A stretch of DNA of 64,000 nucleotides from assembly GCF_036226405.1 (NCBI RefSeq), contig NZ_CP108464.1:5332001-5396000 (forward strand), read 5' to 3'. The stretch is from Streptomyces sp. NBC_01260. GTDB taxonomy: Bacteria; Actinomycetota; Actinomycetes; Streptomycetales; Streptomycetaceae. A program made the translations under genes and the position numbers. Shown here one piece after another: positions 35,281-44,032 of this stretch; positions within the stretch are counted from its first letter, which is position 1, and each line of letters begins with the position of its first letter. The notes under the pieces were generated by a model that worked only from the letters and a program-made list of their open reading frames with translations, did not search any database and was not told the origin of the DNA.

Positions 35281-36993
35281 TCAGGCGGCGGCGCAGGTGG
35301 CGCCGCTGAGGGTGAACGCGGTCGGTGCGGCGTTCGTACCGCTCTGACCACCGGTGAAGCCGACGGTGACCGAGCCGTTGGCGGCGATCGTGGAGGTGTA
35401 CGAGGCGGGGGCGACGCTCACCGATCCGCCGGTCTGGGCGGGGATTCCGCCCCACATGTTGGTAATGGTCTGGCCGTTGGCGAAGGAGAACCCGAGCGTC
35501 CAGCCGTCGATGGCCGTGGTGCCGGTGTTGCGGATGGTGATCTCGCCCTGGAAGCCGCCGGGCCACTCACCGACGACGCGGTATCCGACGGAGCAGCCGA
35601 CACCGGGCGTCGTGCCGCCCGCTTCCGTGGTGACGCTCACCGTGGCCGAGCGCGCCGAACGGTTCCCGGCCGCGTCGCGGGCGTACACGGCGAAGGTGTA
35701 CGCCGTGTGGGCGCTGAGGCCGGTCACGGCGACGGAGTTGGTGGTGGAGGAGGCGACACCGGTCTCCGTGCCACCGCTGACGCGTACGACGTCGTAGCCG
35801 GCCACGGCGACGTTGTCGGTGGCGGCGGTCCAGCTGAGGGTGGCGGAGGTGTCCGTCACGGCGGAGGCGGTCGGAGCGCCGGGGGCGGTGGGAGACTCGG
35901 TGTCGTGCGTGGCACCGCCGTAGACGGTGGCCTCGCGGGAGGTCTGGGCGATGCCGTCGGCGCCGTGGAAGATGCGCTCACCCCAGGAGCTGAGCCGCGT
36001 GGGGTCGAAGCCGATCGTCAGGTCGAGGATCGGGTCGGTGTTGCCGCTCCACGACCAGGCGATGTATCCGAGCTTGAGCTTCTCGGCGGTGGCCATCATG
36101 GTGTCCTCGTCCGGATCGCCGTACTGGTCGGCGGGACCGCCGAACTCGCCTATGACCAGCGGCAGTTTGGCTCCCACGAAGGCGTTCAGGTAGTCGGTGA
36201 CCTTCGCGGCGGTGTTGTAGACGCTGTACATGTGGATCGAGAAGATCAGGTTGCCGGTGGAGTCGGCGCCGTACACGGCCTGCGCGTTGTCACGCATGAC
36301 GCCCTGCCAGTCCTGCCCCCAGTTGGGCGCGTCCACCATGATCGTGTGCGTGAACCCGGCGGCGCGCAGCTTCTTGATCGCGGCGGTGGTGGGCGCGGTC
36401 CAGCCGGCCGGATCGGTGTTGCCCCAGGGCTCGTTGCCGATGTTGATGACGACGTAGCTCTCCTGGCCGGCGAGGACGTCCTTCAGGCTGATCCAGTAGT
36501 CGGCGGCGTGATCGAGCGTGCCGGCGGCGGAGTCCTCGCCGTAACCGGTGGTGTCGTGCACCTCCAGGACGCAGATGAGCCGGTTGGCCTTGCACTGGGC
36601 GATGACGGCGGCGACGTCCTGCGGGCTGTTCTTGCTCCAGCGGTAGCCGTCGGAGAGGACGACGCGAACGGTGTTGGCGCCGGTCGCCTTGATGTCGGCG
36701 AGCGACTGCGTCTCGCTCGGGTACCAGGTGTGGGCGTGGTTGACCCCGCGCATGACGAAGTCGTTCCCATTGCCTTCGAGCAGCCGGCCGCCGCTGATGT
36801 GGAGTCCGGTGGCGGCGGCGGGTGCGGCGGGTGCGGCGGGTGCGGCGGAGGTGGCGGAGGTGGCGGTTGCGGCCTGGGCCGGGGTGAGGGCGCCGAGGGC
36901 GATCAGCCCGAGGAGGGTGGCCAGGACGGTCAGGAGGGTGGTGACGGGACTCTTGCGCGCTGGGTTCTTCGCCGTGCTTCCTGCTGTTCTCAC
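35281..36993 (-). CDS. secreted GH5 endo-beta-mannanase with FN3 and CBM2
   Basis: 570-aa extracellular glycoside hydrolase. Order: signal peptide (TTLLTVLATLLGLIALGALTPAQA), Ala/Pro linker, GH5 catalytic domain of the mannanase branch (about residues 60-360), one fibronectin type III domain (about 370-455), and a C-terminal CBM2 (about 470-570) with exposed tryptophans (GEWPGGF, IDGWTLGF, NMWGG). In the GH5 domain the acid/base is Glu in NIGNEPWGN and the nucleophile is Glu in VIGEFGG; GVNHAHTWYP is typical of Streptomyces mannanases. GTG 36993 follows TGGAG at 5 bases. A perfect CebR box lies 60 bases upstream, linking expression to cello-oligosaccharides. Confidence 0.9.
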   Translation of the reverse strand: MRTAGSTAKNPARKSPVTTLLTVLATLLGLIALGALTPAQAATATSATSAAPAAPAAPAAATGLHISGGRLLEGNGNDFVMRGVNHAHTWYPSETQSLADIKATGANTVRVVLSDGYRWSKNSPQDVAAVIAQCKANRLICVLEVHDTTGYGEDSAAGTLDHAADYWISLKDVLAGQESYVVINIGNEPWGNTDPAGWTAPTTAAIKKLRAAGFTHTIMVDAPNWGQDWQGVMRDNAQAVYGADSTGNLIFSIHMYSVYNTAAKVTDYLNAFVGAKLPLVIGEFGGPADQYGDPDEDTMMATAEKLKLGYIAWSWSGNTDPILDLTIGFDPTRLSSWGERIFHGADGIAQTSREATVYGGATHDTESPTAPGAPTASAVTDTSATLSWTAATDNVAVAGYDVVRVSGGTETGVASSTTNSVAVTGLSAHTAYTFAVYARDAAGNRSARSATVSVTTEAGGTTPGVGCSVGYRVVGEWPGGFQGEITIRNTGTTAIDGWTLGFSFANGQTITNMWGGIPAQTGGSVSVAPASYTSTIAANGSVTVGFTGGQSGTNAAPTAFTLSGATCAAA

Positions 36994-37053
36994 TGCGGCT
37001 CCAGGGGGTGGACGGATCAAGAACTGAGCATCGACAGACGTTCCATGGCTTCA

Positions 37054-37067
37054 TGGGAGCGCTCCCA
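37054..37067. promoter_or_regulatory. CebR-binding box
   Basis: TGGGAGCGCTCCCA matches the CebR operator consensus exactly. CebR is the LacI-type repressor of cellulose-degradation genes in Streptomyces, released by cellobiose or cellotriose. An extra half-site GCGCTCCCA follows at 37075-37083. Confidence 0.88.
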
Positions 37068-37371
37068 TATTTGCGCGCTCCCATGAAGCCATCCAGTCAG
37101 GGGCACGTCAAGAGATCGGACGGGCTCGGGTGCGCGGAAGGGCTGGGGCGGCGTGGGCCCGCAGGCAACCCGGAGTGCTGGCGCGCCGCCGGCGAGCACG
37201 ACCCCGAGCACATCGACCCCGAGCACATCGACCCCGACCGGGTCGAGGTCGACCTGTGCGCGGAAGTCGGTACCGAAGGCTGCGAGGTGCTGCTCGCCCG
37301 CGATCGTCCGCGTCACCGGGTCCGGCTACGATGCGACGCTCCGACCTTGCTGATCGTTGAGGAGACCTCCC

Positions 37372-37941
37372 TTGTCCGGACAGGTGCACGAAGCGGTGTC
37401 CTCGGTATGGGCGCGGATAGAGAAGTGGTACGCGGACCACGAGGTCCCGCACTTCCTGCTGCCCCCGGCAACCCCTGAGGACATCGCCGCGGTCGAGGCG
37501 GAGCTCGATGTCTCGTTGCCGGAGGCGGTCAGGCTCTCCCTTCTGAGGCACAACGGGTCCAAGGGCGGTGGCTGGCCGGCCGGCAGCCTCCTGTCGTGTA
37601 CGGAGATGGTCGAGGAGACCAGCGTCTGGCGGGATCTCCTGGCCGACGGCTCGTTCGACGACGTGGCCGACTTCAACTCGGGCGACGACGGCGACCGGTC
37701 GCTCAAGCCCGGCTGGTGGAACACCGGCTGGATCTCGCTGGACGCGGACGGCGGAGGCAACGGCGCCGTACTGGACCTGTCCCCGGGCCCGGACGGGACC
37801 GTCGGCCAGATCATCGACATGGACCACGAGGCGGGCCCGAGCGGCCCCGCGGCCCCGGACTTCGTCGGCTACCTGGACGACCGGCTGGAGGAGCTGGAGG
37901 ACTGCACGGTCATCGACGGGGAGTACGTGGAGGCGGAGTAG
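37372..37941 (+). CDS. SMI1/KNR4 family protein
   Basis: 189-aa acidic protein of the SMI1/KNR4 (SUKH) superfamily. The motif FLLPPATPEDIAAVEAELDVSLPEAVRLSLLRHNGSKGG is the family core (LPxxYxxFLxxxNG type), followed by aromatic strands (KPGWWNTGWISLDADGGGNGAVLDL). Bacterial members act as immunity proteins for polymorphic toxins or as cytosolic scaffolds. No toxin gene is next to it. TTG 37372 with GAGGAG 8 bases upstream is used; TTG 37357 is also in frame. Very acidic C-terminus. Confidence 0.85.
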   Translation: MSGQVHEAVSSVWARIEKWYADHEVPHFLLPPATPEDIAAVEAELDVSLPEAVRLSLLRHNGSKGGGWPAGSLLSCTEMVEETSVWRDLLADGSFDDVADFNSGDDGDRSLKPGWWNTGWISLDADGGGNGAVLDLSPGPDGTVGQIIDMDHEAGPSGPAAPDFVGYLDDRLEELEDCTVIDGEYVEAE

Positions 37942-38341
37942 CACCTCACGGCTCCGAGCGCGGGCCGGCGCGGTGGGGCCGCCGTTGCGCATCACCGCCC
38001 GATCGCGGGCAGGTGGCCTCGGCGACCGCGGCCGGCCCGTCGGCCGACTTCGGGACGCGCCCCGAAGTCGGCAGGTCCGTAACCGTGTGGCAGCCGAGCA
38101 GTCCGAGGTCTGCGTGCTTGAGCCGGGAAGGGCCGGGCGGCACATCGCGATCCCCGCCACTGTCGGCGCTCTCGTGGTGTCGCACGGCGAGCTCACCTCC
38201 CGGGCGAATAATAGTTCCGGTTTGTCCTTTGGAGTCCGGTACCCGTAAATTCCCGCCATGCTGTCCGTGAACTGTTGCCTCTCAGCTCGCAGTTGAGCGA
38301 CAGCGCGAACCGTCCTCATCGGCTGGAAGGGCCCCGCCCGC
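37942..38341. other. 400-base gene-free stretch
   Basis: A terminator hairpin at 38043-38072 is followed by a modestly A/T-richer patch (38204-38255), probably the promoter of the next gene. A 79-codon frame on the minus strand (37946-38185) has no start context and no recognisable content. Confidence 0.6.
38043..38072 (+). terminator. terminator after the SMI1/KNR4 gene
   Basis: Perfect 12-bp arms (38043-38054 and 38061-38072) around a 6-base loop, about 100 bases after the stop. Confidence 0.7.
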
Positions 38342-39883
38342 ATGTCCGAAACCGTCGACCGGTGGAACGCCGCACTGCGCAGAGCCTGGAAGGCCGGCAC
38401 GCTGTGGCCGTGGTGTCTGGCGGTCATCGCGGCGGTCTGCGGCTACGCCGTGGCCACCGTCTTTCACCCCGGGTACCTCAGCGCGGACAGCAACACCCAG
38501 CTGGGTCAGGCGCTGGGGGGCGAGCCGGTGAACGACTGGCATCCGCCGGTGATGGCGCTCGCATGGCGGATCATCATCCGCATCACGGGGGACTTCTCGG
38601 CCATGGCCGATCTGCAGGCCGCCGTGCTGTGGGGGACGCTGTGGGTCCTCGCCCGGCTGGGGTGGAAGAAGACCGGCAGTCGCGGGCTCTCCCTCGTGGT
38701 GCTGGCCGTGGGCTTCGCGCCGCACATCATGAACTTCACGGGAGTGGTGTGGAAGGACGTGCACCTGGCGTACGCGCTCCTCGCGGTCTTCGCGATCGCG
38801 CTCACCGTGCGGGAGCTGCCGCAGGACCGGGCCAGGACCCGCTGGGCCCTGCTGGTGCTGGGTCTGCTGTTCCTCGTGTACGCAGCCCTCGTGCGGAAGA
38901 ACGGTATCCCCGCCGCCATCCCGGTCTTCGCCCTGCTGGTCCTCGCGGCGTGGCCCGCCCCGGGCCGACGCCGCTGGATGGCCGCGACCGGTGTGTTCGT
39001 CGCGGCCGTGATCGCGGGCGGCGCCGGTGTGTCCGCGGCCACTGCCCCGTTGGCCACGCGGGTGTACGCGGTGATCCCGGTGGACGATCTCGTCCACGTG
39101 CTCACCCCCGCCCAGGTGCGCGCCGCCGCTGAACAGGCCGGTGCGAGCCCGGACTTGCGTGACCGCCTGGTCACCACCGCCGTCACATGCCAGAAGCAGC
39201 ACATCACCTCCGACGCGTACCTGCAGTGCTTCCCGCGCGGGCGGCCGTTCGACGTGACGTATCTGAATCAGCGCGCCGACGTGCTCGTCCGGATGTGGAC
39301 GCAGCAGATGCCGAAGCACTGGAAGGGCTACGCCGAGTACCGGGGCCAGGTCTTCACGAAGCTGCTCTTCCAGAGCAACCAGACCTTTTGGAACGGCACC
39401 CATGTCAATGCCGGTGCCCAGCTGAACCCCGAGGTGCGGAAGCAGCCGCTGAACGACACGCTGAGGTTCGCTCTGCAGAACTATGTGACCGGTTTCGTCC
39501 GTGACCTGCCGATGCTCTTCCAGGGCTGGTTCTGGCTGGCCGTCTCGCTGGTGCTCGTGCTGCGCCGCCGGTGGACGGGCCCCTACTCCCGGGAACTCCG
39601 GCTCCTCGGGGCCAGTTCACTCCTGTACGTCCTCGCCTACCTGCCCACGGCGCCCGAGTCCAACTATCGTTACGTGTACTGGCCCGCGCTCTCCGGGACC
39701 GTCGCACTCGCACTCATCACGATCGCCGCCGTGGCGGATCGCCGCGCGGCAGCCGACGCCCACGCCGACGTCCCGGACGCCCGCCCCACGGTGCCACCGG
39801 CCGGCCGGGCCCCCGACGCCGCTCCGGGCCGGATCGTGTCCTCGGGCCGGCTCGCGTTCTCCCCCCACCGTTCGACGACTTGA
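38342..39883 (+). CDS. polytopic membrane protein, glycosyltransferase-like
   Basis: 513-aa membrane protein with about ten hydrophobic segments and one large extracytoplasmic loop (about residues 230-390) containing two cysteines and many aromatic residues. The first loop motif PGYLSADSNTQLGQALGGEPVNDWHPPVMALAW has the acidic/His pattern seen in GT-C-type integral membrane glycosyltransferases, where an Asp in the first loop is catalytic. It ends in a Pro/Ala-rich cytoplasmic tail. I do not recognise the exact family. An AAGG-rich site lies 7-9 bases before the ATG. Confidence 0.7.
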   Translation: MSETVDRWNAALRRAWKAGTLWPWCLAVIAAVCGYAVATVFHPGYLSADSNTQLGQALGGEPVNDWHPPVMALAWRIIIRITGDFSAMADLQAAVLWGTLWVLARLGWKKTGSRGLSLVVLAVGFAPHIMNFTGVVWKDVHLAYALLAVFAIALTVRELPQDRARTRWALLVLGLLFLVYAALVRKNGIPAAIPVFALLVLAAWPAPGRRRWMAATGVFVAAVIAGGAGVSAATAPLATRVYAVIPVDDLVHVLTPAQVRAAAEQAGASPDLRDRLVTTAVTCQKQHITSDAYLQCFPRGRPFDVTYLNQRADVLVRMWTQQMPKHWKGYAEYRGQVFTKLLFQSNQTFWNGTHVNAGAQLNPEVRKQPLNDTLRFALQNYVTGFVRDLPMLFQGWFWLAVSLVLVLRRRWTGPYSRELRLLGASSLLYVLAYLPTAPESNYRYVYWPALSGTVALALITIAAVADRRAAADAHADVPDARPTVPPAGRAPDAAPGRIVSSGRLAFSPHRSTT

Positions 39884-39945
39884 CGGCGCGGACCCGACTG
39901 GGCACCGGGACGCTGAGCGTCTGCTGAGGTGTCATACGGCGGCAC

Positions 39946-39951
39946 TAGGCT
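39946..39951 (+). promoter_or_regulatory. -10 element of the leaderless AAA+/TPR operon
   Basis: TAGGCT lies exactly 7 bases before the ATG at 39959, identical in sequence and spacing to the DUF1707 promoter at 19576. Confidence 0.6.
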
Positions 39952-39958
39952 GTGGATC

Positions 39959-41194
39959 ATGCCGGACGAGCCCCCTCTCATACAGAGCCTGCGTGCCGCG
40001 GTCGCCGCCGCGCCCGCCGATGTCCCCCTGCGGCTCCACCTGGCCCAACTCCTGCTGGAGGCGGACCGGTCCGACGATGCCGTCGCCGAGGCGGCCGTGG
40101 CCCTTCAGCACGCGCCGGGCGACGCCCAGGCCCGAGGCCTGATGGCCCGGGCGATGGGTGCGCCGCCCCCGGCTCCGGCGCAACCCCCGGGCACGCGAGC
40201 CGGGTTCGACTGGAAGGCGGCCGCGGAACAGGTCGGGGACGTCGTGCCTCCGCGGTTCGCCGAGACGCCGGTCCGCGCGGACGGGCAGGACGACTCCGCG
40301 GACGCCGACGCGTGGGACGTGGAGGAGCCCGGCACCGTACGGCTGGCCGACGTCGGCGGCATGCAGGACGTGAAGGACCGCATGGACGCCGCCTTTCTCG
40401 CCCCGCTGCGCAACCCCGAGCTGCGCAAGCTGTACGGCAAGAGCCTTCGCGGCGGGCTGTTGCTGTACGGCCCGCCCGGCTGCGGCAAGACGTTCATCGC
40501 GCGGGCGGTGGCCGGTGAACTCGGTGCCGCGTTCCTGTCCGTGTCCGTGAACGACGTGCTCGACATGTGGATCGGCAACTCCGAGCGCAACATGCACGAG
40601 GTCTTCGAGACCGCTCGCCGTCAGGCGCCCTGCGTGGTCTTCCTGGACGAGCTGGACGCCCTTGGCGCCAAGCGCAGCCGCACCGGGCACAGCGGCATGC
40701 GTAACGTGGTCAACCAGCTGCTCAGCGAGTTGGACGGCATCGACTCGGCGGCGAACGAGGGCGTTTTCGTGCTGGCCGCCACCAACGTGCCCTGGGACGT
40801 GGACAATGCTCTGCGCCGTCCCGGCCGCCTGGACAGGACGATCCTCGTCCTCCCGCCCGACGGACCCGCCCGGGAGGCGATCCTCCGCTACCACCTGCGT
40901 GACCGTCCCATCGAGAAGGTCGAGCTGGGCAAGCTGGTCAAGGTCACCGATGGTCTGTCCGGCGCGGACCTGGCCCACGTCTGCGAGGCGGCGGCCGAGC
41001 GGGCCCTGCTGGACTCGGTGCGCACCGGAACCGTACGGATGATCGGCATGAAGGATCTGCTGGCCGCCGCGAACGAGGTCGTGCCGTCCGCCGAACCGTG
41101 GTTCGCCTCCGCGCGCAACGTGGCGATGTTCGCCAACGAGGGCGGCATGTACGACGACCTGGTGACGTACTTGAAGAAGAGGCGCAAGTTGTGA
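39959..41194 (+). CDS. AAA+ ATPase with N-terminal TPR
   Basis: 411-aa ATPase of the classical AAA clade (FtsH/Cdc48-like). Residues 1-65 form TPR-like helices (LRLHLAQLLLEADRSDDAVAEAAVALQ). Then VRLADVGGMQDVKDRMDAAFLAPLRNP, Walker A LYGPPGCGKTFIA, Walker B CVVFLDELDALG, the second region of homology NQLLSELDGID to ATNVPWDVDNALRRPGRLDRTI with arginine fingers, and a helical lid. No protease domain. Its stop overlaps the start of the next gene, which encodes a TPR/membrane protein, so the pair probably forms one complex. ATG 39959 is set by the leaderless -10. Confidence 0.88.
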   Translation: MPDEPPLIQSLRAAVAAAPADVPLRLHLAQLLLEADRSDDAVAEAAVALQHAPGDAQARGLMARAMGAPPPAPAQPPGTRAGFDWKAAAEQVGDVVPPRFAETPVRADGQDDSADADAWDVEEPGTVRLADVGGMQDVKDRMDAAFLAPLRNPELRKLYGKSLRGGLLLYGPPGCGKTFIARAVAGELGAAFLSVSVNDVLDMWIGNSERNMHEVFETARRQAPCVVFLDELDALGAKRSRTGHSGMRNVVNQLLSELDGIDSAANEGVFVLAATNVPWDVDNALRRPGRLDRTILVLPPDGPAREAILRYHLRDRPIEKVELGKLVKVTDGLSGADLAHVCEAAAERALLDSVRTGTVRMIGMKDLLAAANEVVPSAEPWFASARNVAMFANEGGMYDDLVTYLKKRRKL

Positions 41195-42315
41195 CCACGA
41201 CCCTGCACCCCGCGGTGGAGCGGGCTGACCTGCTCATCGATCTCAAGCGGTACGAGGAGGCCAGGGAACTGCTGGCCCGGCGGCTCGCGGAGGACCCCGA
41301 GGACATCCGGGCCTGGATCGAACTCGCCCGGAGCCATGTCGAGGACAAGGAGGACGGCGCGAAGGCGCTGGAGGCGACCGAGCGGGCGCTGGCCCTGAAC
41401 GCTCAGGACATCGGGGCGCTCCTCATGCACGCGCGCGCCCTGCGCGTGGGCGGCCGCTTCCCGGAGACCGAGGCCGTGCTGCGCGAGGCGATCCGCCTGG
41501 CGCCCGACTACTGGTTCACCTACGCGCGGCTCGCCGACTGGCTGTGGCGCATCAGGATGATCAGCTCCGGAAAGGCCAACGGCGGCCAGATCCGGCGCGA
41601 GGACCACGAGGCCGCTCTGCGGGAGGCCGACCTGATAGCCCAGGAGGCCATCCGGCTGGCCCCCGAGCAGGTGTACACCTACGAAGTGGCGTGGCTCATC
41701 GCCGACATGTCCGCCAACCGGAGCGCCGCCGCCAGGATGGACGAGGCCATCCTCCGACTGGACCCGCAGCACGAACAGGCCCTGGCACGGCGGACGAAGG
41801 CGGCGGCGACAGCCCCCGGCGTCAAGGCGACGGAAGCGGCCACTCTGTACGCCGACGCACTGGCCTCCACCCCGGACTCCGCTCCGATGCGGCGCGGACT
41901 GGACGCGGCCTCCTTCCGCCTGCTGCGCGGCCTGCGCTGGCTGGCCCTGCTCTGCCTGGCCCTCGCCGCTGCGGGCATCGACCTGTTCGCGACGGACGGA
42001 GAGACCCAGCGGGAGCTGCCGCTGGTTCTTGGCCAGCGGTTGTGGGATCTCGTCCCGATGGCGGTCATCTGGGCCCTGGGCGCCCTGCTGCGGTACCGCC
42101 GCCTGCGCGCCGGCATCCGGGTCAACCTGCTCTCGCTCATCCGACGTTTCGCCTGGTCCCGTGTCGTCCTGGGCCAAGCGGCGTGGGCCATGCTCTGCGC
42201 GCTGCTCATCACCCAGATCCCCTGGACGGACCGCACGATCCCGCTCGTGCTCTTCTGGGCCGGCCTGGTGCCGGCGCTGGCGACGATGTGGTTCGACCGG
42301 CCGAAGAACGCCTGA
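41191..42315 (+). CDS. TPR protein with C-terminal membrane helices
   Basis: 374-aa protein. Residues 1-240 hold about five tetratricopeptide repeats (for example ADLLIDLKRYEEARELLARRLAEDPEDIRAWIELA and ALLMHARALRVGGRFPETEAVLREAIRLAPDYWFTYARLA). The C-terminal 110 residues carry four hydrophobic helices (LRWLALLCLALAAAGIDLF, LVPMAVIWALGALL, VVLGQAAWAMLCALLI, IPLVLFWAGLVPALATMWF). GTG 41191 overlaps the AAA+ stop by four bases (GTGA). It likely anchors the AAA+ ATPase at the membrane. Function of the pair is unknown. Confidence 0.85.
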   Translation: MTTTLHPAVERADLLIDLKRYEEARELLARRLAEDPEDIRAWIELARSHVEDKEDGAKALEATERALALNAQDIGALLMHARALRVGGRFPETEAVLREAIRLAPDYWFTYARLADWLWRIRMISSGKANGGQIRREDHEAALREADLIAQEAIRLAPEQVYTYEVAWLIADMSANRSAAARMDEAILRLDPQHEQALARRTKAAATAPGVKATEAATLYADALASTPDSAPMRRGLDAASFRLLRGLRWLALLCLALAAAGIDLFATDGETQRELPLVLGQRLWDLVPMAVIWALGALLRYRRLRAGIRVNLLSLIRRFAWSRVVLGQAAWAMLCALLITQIPWTDRTIPLVLFWAGLVPALATMWFDRPKNA

Positions 42316-42795
42316 GCGACGACGAAGGAGCCGGTGCGAGTGACTGTGCCCGCGACCTGCGGAGGAGAGGCGCCCTCGGATTCCGGGTGATGACCGGACC
42401 GAATCCATTCGGCCGAAGCGGCCGAGGGGCTGGTCGACCGTGCGTTCGCCGGGCCGGTGACAGGCAGCGCGACCGACGGCCGGGTCTGTCTGTGCCCGGA
42501 GCAGTAGAGGTGCTCGGCTGGCCAAGCAACCGCCGCTTGAACGCTTTGCAGTTCACCATCGCGGACCGCTCCGACGAAGGCTGTGCCCCGGCATCACGCA
42601 GGCGCCTCAGCACGTTCATCGACGGGGAGCACTTCGAGGCGGATCAACGGTTCTCCCCGGCGGGGGACTCGGGGACGGGGCGGACTCCCGCGGGCTCGGA
42701 GCGATCCCGAGCCCACCAGTGCGCGGTGCCGCCCTTACCAACACCCGACTCGGAGTCGCCTGAGCGGAACGAACATGCGCGCGTGAGGCGAGCCT
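42316..42795. other. 480-base stretch without a supported gene
   Basis: An open frame continues on the plus strand through most of it but lacks a good start and recognisable content. I see no repeats or RNA here. Confidence 0.5.
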
Positions 42796-42987
42796 TCACG
42801 CACGCCGCAGGGACGCCACGAACTCTGCCCACGCGGCGGGGCGTACAGCTATGAAGGTCCTATCGAGTCGCTTCGAGTCCCGTACGCCGACGGCGCTCTC
42901 CAGATCGGCCACCTCAACGCACTCGCCTCCCGTCCCGTTGCTGTAGCTGCTCTTGCGCCACCGGGGGAGGGCGGGGGGTCGGTTCAT
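42796..42987 (-). CDS. DUF397 protein
   Basis: 63-aa DUF397 protein: WRKSSYSNGTGGECVEVAD, then VGVRDSKRLD and FIAVRPAAWAEFVASLR. These small proteins are almost always encoded just after an XRE/DUF5753 regulator, as here, and are thought to work with it in development or stress responses. It starts inside the stop of that gene (ATGA overlap), so it is translated with it. Confidence 0.9.
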   Translation of the reverse strand: MNRPPALPRWRKSSYSNGTGGECVEVADLESAVGVRDSKRLDRTFIAVRPAAWAEFVASLRRA

Positions 42988-43832
42988 CGGGAGTGCTCCT
43001 TCAGGATCGCGTGCATGAACGAGGCCGACCGGTCAGGGCTGAGCGCCAAGGCCCTCAGGTGGTCGAACGCCTTTGTGTACAGGCTGACATCCGCAGCACT
43101 CTCCAGGTAGACCGAATCGGTCAGCCCTTCCCGGTAGACGACGTCCGGGTCCTCCTGCTCGGGGAATCCCAGGATCGTGAACGGGCCCGTCGCAGGGTAG
43201 GCGCCGGCGTCGAAGGGCAGGACCTGCACGGTCACGTTTCGCAACGCCGTCGTATCCAGAATGCGTTCGATCTGCGCGGCCATGATCGGCCGGCTGCCGA
43301 CAACGTGCCTGAGGGCGCTCTCGTGGACCACGGTCCACAGGTCGGGTGAGGGTGCCGTGGTGAGCAGTTGCTGCCTGCGCATGCGTACCTCGATGAGGCT
43401 CCGGATCTCTTCGTCGGACCGGTCGGCGGACGCCCGGCTCAGACCGGTCGCGTACTCCGCTGTCTGGAGCAGGCCGGGGACGAACTCGCCCTGGTAACTG
43501 CGAAGGTCGGACGCTGCTTGCTCAAGGCCTACGTAGACCGAGAACCAACCAGGGATCGCGTCACCGTGGCCGTGCCACCAGCCTTTGGTCTTCGACTCCT
43601 TGGCGAAGGACTTGAGCAGGTCCCGCAGTTCGGCGGACGTTCCGTAGAAGCGGCAGAGCGCATCGATGTCGGACGGTTGCACGCGCCCGAGGCCCGTCTC
43701 CAGGCGGTTGACCTTGGACCCGCTCCAATCGAGCTCCTTACCGACTTGATTGCAGGTGAAGTCGCCTTCTTCACGCAGCTTCTTCAGCTCGATCGCCAGA
43801 CGTCGTCGACGTGCGGTGGGGGAACTGGCCAT
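42984..43832 (-). CDS. XRE-family regulator with DUF5753 domain
   Basis: 282-aa DNA-binding protein. The HTH (about residues 10-65) reads RRRLAIELKKLREEGDFTCNQVGKELDWSGSKVNRLETGLGRV. The DUF5753 domain follows (WFSVYVGLEQAASDLRSYQGEFVPGLLQTAEYA to FTILGFPEQEDPDVVYREGLTDSVYLE). Streptomyces have dozens of these. ATG 43832 has GAAGG 7 bases upstream. With DUF397 downstream and a divergent GHKL ATPase gene upstream it forms a common three-gene arrangement. Confidence 0.9.
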   Translation of the reverse strand: MASSPTARRRRLAIELKKLREEGDFTCNQVGKELDWSGSKVNRLETGLGRVQPSDIDALCRFYGTSAELRDLLKSFAKESKTKGWWHGHGDAIPGWFSVYVGLEQAASDLRSYQGEFVPGLLQTAEYATGLSRASADRSDEEIRSLIEVRMRRQQLLTTAPSPDLWTVVHESALRHVVGSRPIMAAQIERILDTTALRNVTVQVLPFDAGAYPATGPFTILGFPEQEDPDVVYREGLTDSVYLESAADVSLYTKAFDHLRALALSPDRSASFMHAILKEHSR

Positions 43833-44032
43833 TTCAACACCTTCTCCAAGAACGGGAGTTACATCCCATCGGAAACGGTGGCGTTCGCCAATCACTCTAT
43901 GGAGGGAATCTCTTCGTGCACATTGCATATCGGGACGGGATGTCGGCATTCTCGGAAGTGAAGCGACTGTGAGTCACCTCCGTTCACGCCAGGTGAAGAG
44001 GCTGGGACTCGCTGCGGAGAGAGGCGGTGCCC

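Noticed and set aside
35065..37086. 673-codon open frame on the plus strand
   Set aside because: Lies opposite the GH5 mannanase gene; its Gly/Val/Asp-rich translation is the usual antisense shadow of high-GC coding DNA.
37946..38185. 79-codon minus-strand frame
   Set aside because: Overlaps the terminator hairpin and has no ribosome-binding site or family.
42390..42854. open frame after the TPR gene, possible small gene
   Set aside because: No ribosome-binding site, no recognisable content, and mixed low-complexity; treated as non-coding.
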